A stretch of DNA of 64,000 nucleotides from an uncultured Prevotellaceae bacterium (GCA_902801375.1 CADCIB010000009.1:41543-105542), one strand, 5' to 3'. Counted from the stretch's first letter, positions 27,727 through 36,093 are shown. Translations and numbers: made by a program. Notes: generated by a model from the sequence alone, not told the origin.

Positions 27727-28629
27727 TTAAACTCCGTGGACGTTTACCTCGCGATTGATTTTCACAATCATTCCCTGAAGGGCTTTGCCAGGACCGCACT
27801 CTGTGAAGTCGTCGGCACCGTCGGCTATCATAGACTGCACACATTGCGTCCAACGCACAGGACTGGTCAGCTGGGCAATGAGGTTCTGCTTGATTTCCTC
27901 TGGCTGAGTGTGAGGCCGTCCGTCCACATTCTGATAGATGGGACACATCGGCTCGTGGAACTCGGTCTGCTCGATGGCTGCCTGCAGCTCATCCTTGGCG
28001 GGCTGCATCAGCGGCGAGTGGAAGGCGCCACCCACTTTCAGCGGCAGGGCGCGCTTGGCTCCAGCCTCTTTCAGTTTAGCACATGCCTCGTTGATGGCCT
28101 CGATGTTGCCCGAAATAACAAGCTGTCCAGGATTGTTATAGTTGGCGGGAATGACGACATACCCCTCGCGGTTGATGGAAGCACAGATCTCCTCCACCTT
28201 CTCGTCGGCCAGTCCGATGATGGCAGCCATCGTCGAAGGAGCCATCTCGCAAGCTTTCTGCATGGCCATCGCACGTGCATAGACCAAGCGCAGACCGTCT
28301 TCAAACGACAGGGCACCCGAAACGACCAACGCAGAGAACTCTCCCAGCGAGTGTCCGGCCATCATCTGTGGTTTGTTCTCTTCAGGATTGTCAGACGGCG
28401 TAGCGAAAAGAGCCGTCAACACGCTATGCAAGAAGACGGCGGGCTGGGTGACTTTCGTCTGCTTCAGCTCCTCGTCGGTACCTTCAAACATGATGTCTGT
28501 GATTCTGTAACCAAGTATTTCGTTGGCTTTCTCAAAGAGATCCTTTGCCAACGGATTGTTGTCGTAGAGGTCCTTACCCATACCTACGAACTGTGCTCCC
28601 TGTCCAGGGAAAACAAATGCTTTTGCCAT
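27727..28629 (-). CDS. fabD: Malonyl-CoA:ACP transacylase
   Basis: FabD moves the malonyl group from CoA to acyl carrier protein for fatty acid synthesis. The chosen start (MAKAFVFPGQGAQFVGMGKD) gives 300 residues, begins with the conserved FPGQGAQ motif and lies just downstream of a -7 box. The nucleophile elbow GHSLGEFSAL (Ser near 94) and the partner-His segment GGAFHSPLM are present. It heads the fabD-GH13-ndk-alaX operon. Confidence 0.96.
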   Translation of the reverse strand: MAKAFVFPGQGAQFVGMGKDLYDNNPLAKDLFEKANEILGYRITDIMFEGTDEELKQTKVTQPAVFLHSVLTALFATPSDNPEENKPQMMAGHSLGEFSALVVSGALSFEDGLRLVYARAMAMQKACEMAPSTMAAIIGLADEKVEEICASINREGYVVIPANYNNPGQLVISGNIEAINEACAKLKEAGAKRALPLKVGGAFHSPLMQPAKDELQAAIEQTEFHEPMCPIYQNVDGRPHTQPEEIKQNLIAQLTSPVRWTQCVQSMIADGADDFTECGPGKALQGMIVKINREVNVHGV

Positions 28630-28657
28630 AAAAAAAGTATAAATTGGTTTTTGTTTG

Positions 28658-28665
28658 CAAAAGTA
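28658..28665 (-). promoter_or_regulatory. Promoter -7 box of the fabD operon
   Basis: TACTTTTG on the minus strand, ending 28 bp before the fabD ATG. The -33 element is weak. Confidence 0.62.
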
Positions 28666-28740
28666 CACAAATTATTACGAATGCCGAAATAATGACAAAT
28701 CATTTATTTTTCTTTAATAAATGAGGTGTCCTATTCATAG

Positions 28741-28775
28741 AAAAATCCCAGACATGTTCTATCATGCCTGGGATT
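28741..28775 (-). terminator. Intrinsic terminator of the rpsF-rpsR-rplI operon
   Basis: AATCCCAGACATG and CATGCCTGGGATT pair with one mismatch around a 6-nt loop; a T run follows on the minus strand. Confidence 0.88.
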
Positions 28776-28811
28776 CCTATCGATTGTGCTTTACAGCGCA
28801 AAGTTAAGTCT

Positions 28812-29387
28812 TTATTCAGCGGCGGGAGCCTCTTCTGCTGTCTCCTCCTGAACGGGGGCTTCTTCAGCAGTCTCCTCTGCGGGAGCCTCAGCCTCTTCTT
28901 CCTTCGGAGCCTGCAGGGCTGCCTTAGCAGCGCGAAGCTCTTCAGCGTTCTCGGCAACAACAACCACGGGCACGTGTACCTCTACATCCTTGTGGAAGTG
29001 CACAACAGCCTCATACTCACCCACGTGCTTAGCATCGCGCATGGTGACGATCTTGCGGTCGACCTCAATGCCCTTTTCAGCCAAAGCAGCAACAACCTGA
29101 GCCACACCTACGCTACCATAGGTGACACCCGTTGCACTAACCTTAGCGGCAATCTCCAGGGCGACGCCCTCGAACTGCTTGGCGCGCTCTTCGGCGGCAG
29201 CCTTCTGGGCAGCCAGCTTGTGAGCCTGCTGACGCAGGTTCTCGGCGAGCACCTTCTTGGCAGAAGCCGTAGCCATGATGGCCTTACCCTGAGGAATCAG
29301 GTAGTTGCGGCCATAACCATTCTTCACGTTAACGATCTCGTTCTTGTAACCCAGACCGATAATATCTTCTTTCAGTATAATTTCCAT
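28812..29387 (-). CDS. rplI: 50S ribosomal protein L9 with long acidic tail
   Basis: The N-terminal rRNA-binding domain (MEIILKEDIIGLGYKNEIVN... NGYGRNYLIPQGKA) and the C-terminal domain are typical of bL9. The product has 191 residues, about 40 longer than the common bacterial length, because of an Ala/Glu/Pro-rich tail after residue 150 (for example PKEEEAEAPAEETAEEAPV). It is last in the rpsF-rpsR-rplI operon. Confidence 0.96.
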   Translation of the reverse strand: MEIILKEDIIGLGYKNEIVNVKNGYGRNYLIPQGKAIMATASAKKVLAENLRQQAHKLAAQKAAAEERAKQFEGVALEIAAKVSATGVTYGSVGVAQVVAALAEKGIEVDRKIVTMRDAKHVGEYEAVVHFHKDVEVHVPVVVVAENAEELRAAKAALQAPKEEEAEAPAEETAEEAPVQEETAEEAPAAE

Positions 29388-29405
29388 TCTGTGTCCTCCT
29401 ACAGT

Positions 29406-29672
29406 TTATTTCATCATGTCAGTTACGTAGGGCAGCAGGGCCAGCTGGCGGGCACGCTTCACGGCCTGAGCCACGCGGCGCTGATACTTCAGAGAGGTTC
29501 CGGTGATGCGGCGGGGCAGAATCTTACCCTGCTCGTTGAGGAACTTCTTGAGGAACTCGGGATCCTTGTAGTCGATGTACTTGATACCGCTCTTCTTGAA
29601 ACGGCAATACTTCTTCTTCTTCGTGTCGATAGAAGGAGCTGTGAGATAACGGATTTCAGACTGTTCTGCCAT
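29406..29672 (-). CDS. rpsR: 30S ribosomal protein S18
   Basis: The 88-residue product has the S18 core [20 protein letters not shown] and the RNA-binding segment [20 protein letters not shown]. It binds next to S6 on the platform of the 30S subunit. In Bacteroidota, S18, S6 and S21 help form the pocket that hides the anti-Shine-Dalgarno end of 16S rRNA, consistent with the rarity of SD sites here. It follows rpsF by 2 bp. Confidence 0.97.
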   Translation of the reverse strand: MAEQSEIRYLTAPSIDTKKKKYCRFKKSGIKYIDYKDPEFLKKFLNEQGKILPRRITGTSLKYQRRVAQAVKRARQLALLPYVTDMMK

Positions 29673-29674
29673 AA

Positions 29675-30025
29675 TTATGCCTCCTCTTCTGCTTTTTTGC
29701 CAAGCTTGGCACGACGCTTCTCAGCATACTGTGCGGCAAACTTGTCGAGTTTAACGGTCTGGAAACGAATCACCTTCTCGTCGCGGCGATAGGCGGTCTC
29801 CAATGTCTTGATCACTTCCGGCTCAGCCTTGAACTCGAGCAGGCAATAGAAACCTGTCGACTTCTTCTCAATAGGATAAGCCATCTTCTTCAGTCCCCAG
29901 GTCTCTTCGTTCACAATCTCAGCGCCCTTCTCTGTGAGAACGCCCTTGAACTTTTCGACCGTTTCCTTCATCTGTTCATCAGATAAAACGGGAGTTAAAA
30001 TGAAAACGGTTTCGTACTGATTCAT
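29675..30025 (-). CDS. rpsF: 30S ribosomal protein S6
   Basis: The 116-residue product starts [20 protein letters not shown] and has the ferredoxin-like S6 fold with the segment [16 protein letters not shown]. It ends in a short charged tail ([11 protein letters not shown]). It is the first gene of the three-gene ribosomal operon. Confidence 0.97.
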   Translation of the reverse strand: MNQYETVFILTPVLSDEQMKETVEKFKGVLTEKGAEIVNEETWGLKKMAYPIEKKSTGFYCLLEFKAEPEVIKTLETAYRRDEKVIRFQTVKLDKFAAQYAEKRRAKLGKKAEEEA

Positions 30026-30085
30026 TTGTACAGTTTTGATTAATAATTAATAATGTATAATAATGCCTTTTTTGAAAAGCGGGTG

Positions 30086-30093
30086 CAAAGGTA
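30086..30093 (-). promoter_or_regulatory. Promoter -7 box of rpsF
   Basis: TACCTTTG on the minus strand, with a leader of about 60 nt before rpsF. The -33 element is not clear. Confidence 0.6.
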
Positions 30094-30170
30094 CGAATTA
30101 ATGAAGAATAAAGAAAGAAGAATTAAGGTTTATTCAGTTCTTTAACTTTCTTTATGCCGATCAAGGCTGC

Positions 30171-30713
30171 CTATTTTAGAAAGTAATCATCAAAATTGTC
30201 TGTGGTCTTTCCCGCCATTTGCAAAATCTGGTACATGCGTTGCATGCCTGCCGCTTGCTGTTCCGTAGGATGCCCCTCCGTCTTGCCGTCCTGGCTGGTG
30301 ACATAGGTGGCACCAAGAACGTACTTGCCCATGCCGCTTTCGTCAGTCATGAAATGACAGAACGTCAACCCTGTGGGGAGGTAGCTGGAGAGGGCGCTGT
30401 TGAGCTTCGCATCGAAGAGGAAGCTGCCGTTGGAATAAAACGCCACCACATACTGTGTGGGGATAGGGTATGCCACCTCGTCCATGCGTTTCACGTTCCT
30501 CATCAGGAACACACCCGTCTCGGGGTTGACGGCAACGATGTTGTCCAACGTCAACACATAGTCCTCCGGCATGATATCCATCAGCTGTGCCTCTTCGGGC
30601 TTGACAACGGCATAAAGCAAGGGAGTTTTGTCCGCGGGGGTGTCGTCATCGGAACAGGCCGCAAAGAGACTGGCGGCCAACATCATGGTCATTGCAAAAA
30701 TCATTCTTTTCAT
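30171..30713 (-). CDS. Exported lipoprotein of unknown function
   Basis: The chosen ATG gives 180 residues with a lipoprotein signal (MKRMIFAMTMMLAASLFAAC, candidate Cys at 20) followed by acidic SDDDTP, the usual surface-export type of sequence in Bacteroidota lipoproteins. The rest appears beta-rich in its first half (TPLLYAVVKPEEAQLMD, YVVAFYSNGSFLFDAKL). I recognise no family. It has its own -7 box. Confidence 0.7.
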   Translation of the reverse strand: MKRMIFAMTMMLAASLFAACSDDDTPADKTPLLYAVVKPEEAQLMDIMPEDYVLTLDNIVAVNPETGVFLMRNVKRMDEVAYPIPTQYVVAFYSNGSFLFDAKLNSALSSYLPTGLTFCHFMTDESGMGKYVLGATYVTSQDGKTEGHPTEQQAAGMQRMYQILQMAGKTTDNFDDYFLK

Positions 30714-30737
30714 TGCTTCGTTATGTTTATGGTTCTG

Positions 30738-30745
30738 CAAAGATA
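30738..30745 (-). promoter_or_regulatory. Promoter -7 box of the lipoprotein gene
   Basis: TATCTTTG on the minus strand, ending 24 bp before the ATG at 30713. Confidence 0.55.
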
Positions 30746-30853
30746 ATGCATTCATACCCGAAATCTTGCACCGCCGAATGAGTTTTTAACAATAATTATC
30801 ATTTCAACATCAATCTGACTTTTGCCAATAATAGGGTAGACGCAAGCCAATTT

Positions 30854-30941
30854 GTGATTTGCGTCAAATAACGTCGTTGTTTGCGTCAAATCATGCTGTC
30901 ATTTGCCGCAAATCACAAGGTCATTTGCCGCAAATGACGAG
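30854..30941. repeat. 22-bp-period tandem array B (four units)
   Basis: Units begin at 30854, 30876, 30898 and 30920 with the pattern GTSATTTGCSKCAAAT. Each contains a near-palindrome ATTTGC-S-GCAAAT. The last unit ends directly at the stop codon of the beta-barrel gene. The intergenic stretch has no other feature. Confidence 0.85.
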
Positions 30942-31580
30942 TTAAAACAGGTAGCCGAGGGTAAGTGTAAAGGTGCGATTGCGGTAATCGTAGTTGTCGG
31001 ACGACATGATGTCGCTCATGCCCCAGTCATAGCCAAGGGCAACCTGGTAGTGGCGTGCAAGCTCTATGCCGGCATTCAGCCCAACACCCCAGTCCACGCG
31101 GTTCATCTCATCGTCGGAAAAGTAGTTCAGTGAAACCTTCTGCTTTTTTTCCGTTTGTATGGTTCCGTTTGTGGCTGTCGTGTTGATTTTGCCGAAGAGA
31201 CCTACGTTGAGGTAGGGGCCCACACCTGCGAAAAGCTTCATCTGTGAGCCGCATTTCCATTGGTAGCCCACATGCACGGGGATGTTCAGGTAGTAGGGAT
31301 TGGCCTTGCTCTCGTGAGTCGTGTTGCTGGCAGGTTCCCATATCCTTTCGGTTTTCCATGGTAACGACGAGAGGGCGACACCGAAGTCTGTGTATAACCC
31401 CTTGGCCACAGTCGGCAGCGTCAGCTTGCCCATTGCTCCCACCTTGAAGCCAATGCCCGTCTTCAGGTCACTCGGCACATTCACGTTCATTCCCGCCATT
31501 GCGCCCATTCTCAACTCTTGTGCTGCACCGGGGAGCGATATCAGCATCCCAGCGCAAATCATCAATGCGTACTTTTTCAT
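30942..31580 (-). CDS. Outer-membrane beta-barrel protein (OmpW/PorT-like)
   Basis: The chosen start (MKKYALMICAGMLISLPGAA) gives 212 residues with a signal peptide ending near AAQ. The body is a series of alternating amphipathic strands with a terminal aromatic (TFTLTLGYLF), typical of 8- to 10-stranded outer-membrane barrels of the outer-membrane beta-barrel protein family. Strand-like segments include YYLNIPVHVGYQWKCGS and LFAGVGPYLNVGLFG. The substrate is unknown. The 3' end abuts repeat array B. Confidence 0.8.
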   Translation of the reverse strand: MKKYALMICAGMLISLPGAAQELRMGAMAGMNVNVPSDLKTGIGFKVGAMGKLTLPTVAKGLYTDFGVALSSLPWKTERIWEPASNTTHESKANPYYLNIPVHVGYQWKCGSQMKLFAGVGPYLNVGLFGKINTTATNGTIQTEKKQKVSLNYFSDDEMNRVDWGVGLNAGIELARHYQVALGYDWGMSDIMSSDNYDYRNRTFTLTLGYLF

Positions 31581-31639
31581 GTTATTGTAATCCATTAATG
31601 ATATATTAGTAGAATCGTATATAGTCCACAAGCATATAA

Positions 31640-32110
31640 TCACCCGATGATGAAGTGTTTCGTTATTTCATGCGCAAAACCGACATGCAACATGTCCAAC
31701 AGAATAATAGCAGCAATAATAATCAAAATCGGGACGGCTACAAGATAGACTCCCCATAAAACTATTTCGACAATCCGCCAACCAATAGTCTCTTTCTTGA
31801 TAAGTGATGGCATTGTCCGGAGTTTGTTGACATAATCAATCGAAAGGAATATAATGGCAAGCACGAACGTAGGAATGCTGTAGAGCCGTCCGTCGACACC
31901 AAGATACAAGATGATTACGCCAATCCACAAGGCCCAGTCTCGTATTTCCTTCCACACATCTCTGACAACAGACTTGATGGTTGTAGTTCTCGTTTGTTCT
32001 TTCAATACTTCTTTGTTTCTTTCTTCCATGAGGCAAGCTATAAGAGTAATCACCGCGACAAAGCCCCAAACCCTTGCTATGCTGTGCTTTTTTTCCTGTG
32101 GTAAAGGCAT
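31640..32110 (-). CDS. Polytopic membrane protein of locus 1
   Basis: The chosen start (MPLPQEKKHSIARVWGFVAV) gives 156 residues and overlaps the end of the upstream gene by 34 bp, suggesting translational coupling; an ATG 15 codons earlier is possible. Four or five membrane helices are visible (for example DWALWIGVIILYLGVD and VAVPILIIIAAIILL). No family is recognised. It is the last gene of accessory locus 1. Confidence 0.68.
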   Translation of the reverse strand: MPLPQEKKHSIARVWGFVAVITLIACLMEERNKEVLKEQTRTTTIKSVVRDVWKEIRDWALWIGVIILYLGVDGRLYSIPTFVLAIIFLSIDYVNKLRTMPSLIKKETIGWRIVEIVLWGVYLVAVPILIIIAAIILLDMLHVGFAHEITKHFIIG

Positions 32111-32823
32111 GTTAGGATGGTGATGAACAATGTGACAGCGCAAAGCCATCTCCATTGTAATGCGACATCACCAATAGGTTCACCCTGAATTGTGGCGCGG
32201 GCAACGATACTTATTGTAGCTGAAACATAAAGAGTTATAAGTCCTACCACTTTGCTCCATAAAGACAGTCTGATGGAAAGTGCAAAAAGTAGGTATGCTG
32301 ACACTTTTAGCCAGACAATCGCTTGGTTATCATCTGATTTCAGCCCTGATGATGCATTGACAGCGGTTACCAGACAGGCAGCTATCATGATTATCATAGC
32401 AATGTATGATGCCGTGTTCAATAATTCTTTCTTCAAATCGTAATTAGTCTTTTTGTTAGAAACGAAGGGGCTGCTATATAGTGGATATGCTAATAATGAA
32501 AAAATAATGTTCAGAACCAGTAAGCCAACAATTTTCTTCTGTGGATGAAAAGTTGTGCTTTCTGGTAAAAACAACAGTATAATAAAAGCAACTATACTAA
32601 TCAGATAAAAATAATATTGACCTGCCTTGTGTTTCACAAGCATCGTGATGCTTCCAATAGAGAACAACAGACTCATCGTAGTTCCATAGATAGAGGCTGT
32701 ACTAACACCTTCTTTATACATCAAATAAAGATTACTGAATACTGTTAGTAGAAAGAACAGCATAACTACTTGAAACGTAAGTAGTGAAAACAAATAGAGT
32801 AATCGATCTTTTTTCATTTTCAT
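32077..32823 (-). CDS. Polytopic membrane protein of locus 1 (about 8 helices)
   Basis: The 248-residue product consists of about eight hydrophobic helices with short loops and ends in a basic cytoplasmic tail (YHRKKSTA). No family is recognised. The base composition is A+T-richer than the flanking housekeeping genes, suggesting transfer. It lies 93 bp after the lipoprotein gene and overlaps the next membrane protein gene. Confidence 0.72.
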   Translation of the reverse strand: MKMKKDRLLYLFSLLTFQVVMLFFLLTVFSNLYLMYKEGVSTASIYGTTMSLLFSIGSITMLVKHKAGQYYFYLISIVAFIILLFLPESTTFHPQKKIVGLLVLNIIFSLLAYPLYSSPFVSNKKTNYDLKKELLNTASYIAMIIMIAACLVTAVNASSGLKSDDNQAIVWLKVSAYLLFALSIRLSLWSKVVGLITLYVSATISIVARATIQGEPIGDVALQWRWLCAVTLFITILTCLYHRKKSTA

Positions 32824-32916
32824 CTCAGAAAGATTAATAAAGCAGTTCGACCAAATAGAACTAAAACCTATTCTTTTGTCTTATTCTTTTGTAATCGAAC
32901 TGCATTTTTTCAATTA

Positions 32917-33621
32917 TTAGAAGAAATAGCAGGCAGACCATTCTGCTAACATGAGTACGAAACCAACGGCTGTTCCTGATGCGTATACGCCAAGTTTCTT
33001 AGCAGTTTCCTTTATAGCTTTCTCGGTGACTTTAAGAAGCATTTCTTTCGATATTTTTTGTCCAGAATAGTAGGCAATGGTAATGTCAACAGCAACATCA
33101 AACCAATCAATGTTAAAAATTTCTCCCAAACAATGTAAGGCTTTTTCCTTATCAAAAGACATCACCTCATACTCTTGAGGTCCCAGGATTCCAATTGCAG
33201 GATCATCAATCGCATTGACAACTTCAAGACCGGCCACAGCATAAACCAACGATTGGTCCGAAGGACAAATGTTATTCATTTCTTCCTGGGACACACCCAT
33301 TGAAACAAACATTTTCTGAGCTGCTCCTCCTGCATTCTCAATCGATTTGTGAATAGCCTCAATCTCTTCTTCCGTGTAGATGGGATCTTGTTCATTTCCT
33401 GATCTTGTTTCAGATTCCTTAGAAACTTTCACTAACAAGGAATTCAGTTGATTCCATTCGGAACAGAAATCATTGATATTCTCCTTTTCGGCAAGAGAAA
33501 GGATGACTTCTGGCTGATTGTTGTTTTCCAACTCTTCAACCATCACAGAATCTGCACTCTGGCATGATATCTGAAATGCAGAAACACAAATAATACTAAT
33601 GACAAATAAATATTTTTTCAT
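32917..33621 (-). CDS. Exported lipoprotein of locus 1 with hydrophobic C-terminus
   Basis: The 234-residue product has a lipobox (SAFQISC, Cys near 20). A helical, acidic middle follows, and the final 25 residues are hydrophobic and aromatic (GTAVGFVLMLAEWSACYFF). I recognise no family. It sits between the DUF3244 gene and two membrane protein genes on the same strand and is A+T-richer than its surroundings. Membrane interaction through the C-terminus is possible. Confidence 0.75.
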   Translation of the reverse strand: MKKYLFVISIICVSAFQISCQSADSVMVEELENNNQPEVILSLAEKENINDFCSEWNQLNSLLVKVSKESETRSGNEQDPIYTEEEIEAIHKSIENAGGAAQKMFVSMGVSQEEMNNICPSDQSLVYAVAGLEVVNAIDDPAIGILGPQEYEVMSFDKEKALHCLGEIFNIDWFDVAVDITIAYYSGQKISKEMLLKVTEKAIKETAKKLGVYASGTAVGFVLMLAEWSACYFF

Positions 33622-33686
33622 ATAACTGTTTTTTTATGTTTATAATAGTGATTATCAGCTGGCCAGCTTTTTAATTGATTATACTA

Positions 33687-34037
33687 TTAGAGAGTTATAA
33701 CACCTACGTATGCGTTACCTTCGTCATTGACGAAGCGGATGACGTACTCGCCTGAGAGGGTAGAGGGCAAATCTATGCTACTTTCACCATTGAGAATGTG
33801 GTGTTGATAAACGACTTCACCGCCTTGATATAATTCCAGGGTGTAGTCGGCCAAGCGGTCGTCCACATAAATGGTGTAGCTGTCAATGTAAACTGATGGC
33901 ATTAACATGGGAGCTTTAGGTCTAGGGGGGGCGGTGTTAATAGGGGGTACCTCACTCCATGTCAATGGAATTGGTTCGCCATTTCCATTAGGATTTGCAT
34001 TCTGTGCATTCATGGTACTTTTCGTTGCAAGCATCAT
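33687..34037 (-). CDS. DUF3244 small beta-sandwich protein, signal peptide out of frame
   Basis: From the first in-frame ATG the product has 116 residues. The C-terminal 75 residues match DUF3244 (IYVDDRLADYTLELYQGGEV, then DLPSTLSGEYVIRFVNDEGN), very similar in pattern to the copy in locus 2. The same frame continues upstream as KKRKLAIAVLMMLATKSTMN, a good signal peptide, but it has no start codon: a stop lies just above. An ATG at 34089 in another frame would join it if an A8 tract (T8 at 34061-34068) had seven bases. The true gene is therefore probably 33687-34089 with a frameshift or slippage. Confidence 0.75.
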   Translation of the reverse strand: MMLATKSTMNAQNANPNGNGEPIPLTWSEVPPINTAPPRPKAPMLMPSVYIDSYTIYVDDRLADYTLELYQGGEVVYQHHILNGESSIDLPSTLSGEYVIRFVNDEGNAYVGVITL

Positions 34038-34128
34038 TAGAACGGCGATTGCAAGCTTTCTTTTTTTTAAAGTTTAGAGTTACATCCATTCACTCATGGC
34101 AGTTTGCCAGGCTTTGGGATTCGGTGTG

Positions 34129-34161
34129 CAAAGGTACGGCTATTTATGGTAATGTGCCAAA
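34129..34161 (-). promoter_or_regulatory. Promoter of the DUF3244 gene of locus 1
   Basis: TTTG, 21 bp, TACCTTTG on the minus strand, placed between the regulator gene and the DUF3244 gene. Confidence 0.72.
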
Positions 34162-34169
34162 TAATTCGC

Positions 34170-34267
34170 TTACATACTTTACATGTATCCATCCCTATCG
34201 CTTGATGTTATATCGGAAAGGTCTATAAACAAAGACATTCTGAGAGGTTTTACATAATTTACATGTA
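34170..34267. promoter_or_regulatory. Two direct copies of an 18-bp motif, candidate operator of locus 1
   Basis: TTACATACTTTACATGTA (34170-34187) and TTACATAATTTACATGTA (34250-34267) differ at one base and are 80 bp apart. Each contains the palindrome TACATGTA. The first is 8 bp upstream of the -33 element of the DUF3244 promoter, a classical activator position; the second overlaps the last codons of the regulator gene. Binding by that regulator is inferred. Confidence 0.6.
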
Positions 34268-36025
34268 AGGTGGGGGAATGGTCTCCCCAAGTCCATGTAA
34301 TGCCTCATCAAGCCCCTTGACACCCTTGCCGTTAAACAGTTTCTTATTGATGTTGGCTCGGCTGTTGGTGATACTTTGCGAAGATTTTCCCAAGAGGTTC
34401 TGGATTTCGACACCCAAGAAACGCAGTTTCATGAGCAGAACAATTTGCTGCTCCAAACCAGATAAATCATACTGCCTATCTTGTATTGTTTTCATAAATG
34501 TCGGCAGATAAAGCCGTGCCTTGTTTTGCAAGTCTATCCACAATGTATCTGGGGCATTACCTTTTACTGCGTACTGATGCATGCTTACAACCTCTTCGCT
34601 ATAAAGGATGGATGCTTCCAAGTTCCATTTTTGGGGTCTCAGATGGTCTTCCTGATGGTTGGCAAGTATTGCTTTCAACTTTCCAATCTCCTTTTCGCGC
34701 TCTTCCCGCTCAAGGTTGTTTTTGTTCTTTTCAGCGGCTTGTTCTCTGAGCAACTTAGTGTACAGGCGATAGGTCTCTGCGTATTGCAGGTTCTTCTCCT
34801 CCAGTTTTCGTTGGGCTTTTCTTCTATAAATATAATAAAGGTACGCGAGGACAAACACAATGACAATCAGAAGCAATACAACAACCACTGCATACAGTAT
34901 AGTTCGTGCGGTTTGCATTTCCTTGATCTCAGCCTCTTTCTTGTATTGGCTGTAGTCGTACATCGACTGAATATGCTCCAACTTTTCCGAAGACTTGCTC
35001 TGCATGTTCTTTTCGTTAGTCTCGCAATAAAGGCTGGCATACTTCACCACTGAGTCGGCCTGCTCTTTCTTAGTATATAGCCTCATCAGCCCCTCGAAGC
35101 CACCCTCAATATTGTTTCGAGGACCGTCAAACAGCAAGACTTTCCGGAAGAAAAACTCGGCAGAATCAAGTTGTCCAGAAAGCAGATAATATTTACCCTT
35201 ATAGGCATAATAAGCTTCCCGTCCTTTCTCAATATTCCCTTGGCTGTCAAAAAGACCTGCTTCATGTTCGTATTCATCCATATACCATTTAGCTTCTTTG
35301 GTCCGGCCTTGTTTCAATAAGTACCATATTATCGTACCATAACAACCATTTGCAATTTGTCCATAGCCATTTACTGTTAAAAGATGCACTGCTTTCTGTT
35401 CCTGCTCCACAGCTTCATCGTACCGCCCCAATGCCCAGTAACAATCACTCTGCCACACTTTGCATAGGAGAGCATTGAGCGTATCTCTGGAATTCCATGC
35501 GTATTTTTCCATCAACTCCAATTCTTTAAATTCCCGTTGGGGCATTCTCTGGTCAGAATACAGTTGCGACAACTGGCTGTGCACCAGGAACAGGTGCTTC
35601 CAGTTGCAGTCGTTGCGGGTGGTGTCGGCGGCTTGATCGGCCTGTTGGTAGAGATCGATAGCCTGTGGCAGACGGGCCATGTTATGGTAGACGCGGGCAA
35701 GGAGGTAGAGGGCTTCCACCTGTTCGTTGGGGGAGCCGTGGCGGCGGTAGTAGTCGGCCACGCGGCTGAAGGCTGTGTCGGCCTCCGTGAGGCGGTCTTG
35801 TTTGTTGCGGACTTTCAGCTGAAGCAGTTTGTGGCGCATCAGCTGTCTATGGCTGAGTTTATCGGTCTGTGTGTCGATACTGTCGAATATCAGCGTACTT
35901 GCAGTGGTAAAATCATTCGTGTTTTCTATCAGACTATCAGCAAGTTGCATCAGCCTGTCGCATTTCTCGCTACCTTGACAGCTTGTCAGGAGCAAGAGGA
36001 TTATAGCCCAAAAGGATGTTTTCAT
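34259..36025 (-). CDS. Membrane-anchored TPR regulator of locus 1
   Basis: The 588-residue product has a lipoprotein-like signal (MKTSFWAIILLLLTSC), TPR-like helical repeats (about 30-360, for example EALYLLARVYHNMARLPQAI), one membrane helix (ILYAVVVVLLLIVIVFVLAY, near 375-395), a basic coiled coil (about 400-470) and a C-terminal HTH-like domain (LEQQIVLLMKLRFLGVEIQN...SSQSITNSRANINKKLF), probably LuxR-like. Architecture and many residues match the regulator of locus 2. It likely senses an envelope signal and controls the adjacent DUF3244-lipoprotein genes. The 3' two-thirds are A+T-richer than the stretch near codons 55-155. Confidence 0.85.
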   Translation of the reverse strand: MKTSFWAIILLLLTSCQGSEKCDRLMQLADSLIENTNDFTTASTLIFDSIDTQTDKLSHRQLMRHKLLQLKVRNKQDRLTEADTAFSRVADYYRRHGSPNEQVEALYLLARVYHNMARLPQAIDLYQQADQAADTTRNDCNWKHLFLVHSQLSQLYSDQRMPQREFKELELMEKYAWNSRDTLNALLCKVWQSDCYWALGRYDEAVEQEQKAVHLLTVNGYGQIANGCYGTIIWYLLKQGRTKEAKWYMDEYEHEAGLFDSQGNIEKGREAYYAYKGKYYLLSGQLDSAEFFFRKVLLFDGPRNNIEGGFEGLMRLYTKKEQADSVVKYASLYCETNEKNMQSKSSEKLEHIQSMYDYSQYKKEAEIKEMQTARTILYAVVVVLLLIVIVFVLAYLYYIYRRKAQRKLEEKNLQYAETYRLYTKLLREQAAEKNKNNLEREEREKEIGKLKAILANHQEDHLRPQKWNLEASILYSEEVVSMHQYAVKGNAPDTLWIDLQNKARLYLPTFMKTIQDRQYDLSGLEQQIVLLMKLRFLGVEIQNLLGKSSQSITNSRANINKKLFNGKGVKGLDEALHGLGETIPPPYM

Positions 36026-36062
36026 GGTTATCGGAGAACAGATTATTGTATATTTTACGATG

Positions 36063-36093
36063 CAAAGGTAGGGCGTTTCGTCGAAACGACCAA
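36063..36093 (-). promoter_or_regulatory. Promoter of the locus 1 regulator
   Basis: TTG, 20 bp, TACCTTTG on the minus strand, ending 37 bp before the ATG. Confidence 0.75.

Noticed and set aside
28700-28963. Arg/Leu-rich minus-strand frame overlapping the rplI tail
   Set aside because: Alternative frame of the Glu/Ala-rich L9 tail; it also reads through the operon terminator.
30854-30941. CRISPR array
   Set aside because: The 22-bp arrays have no unique spacers: the whole period is repeat. No cas genes are present.
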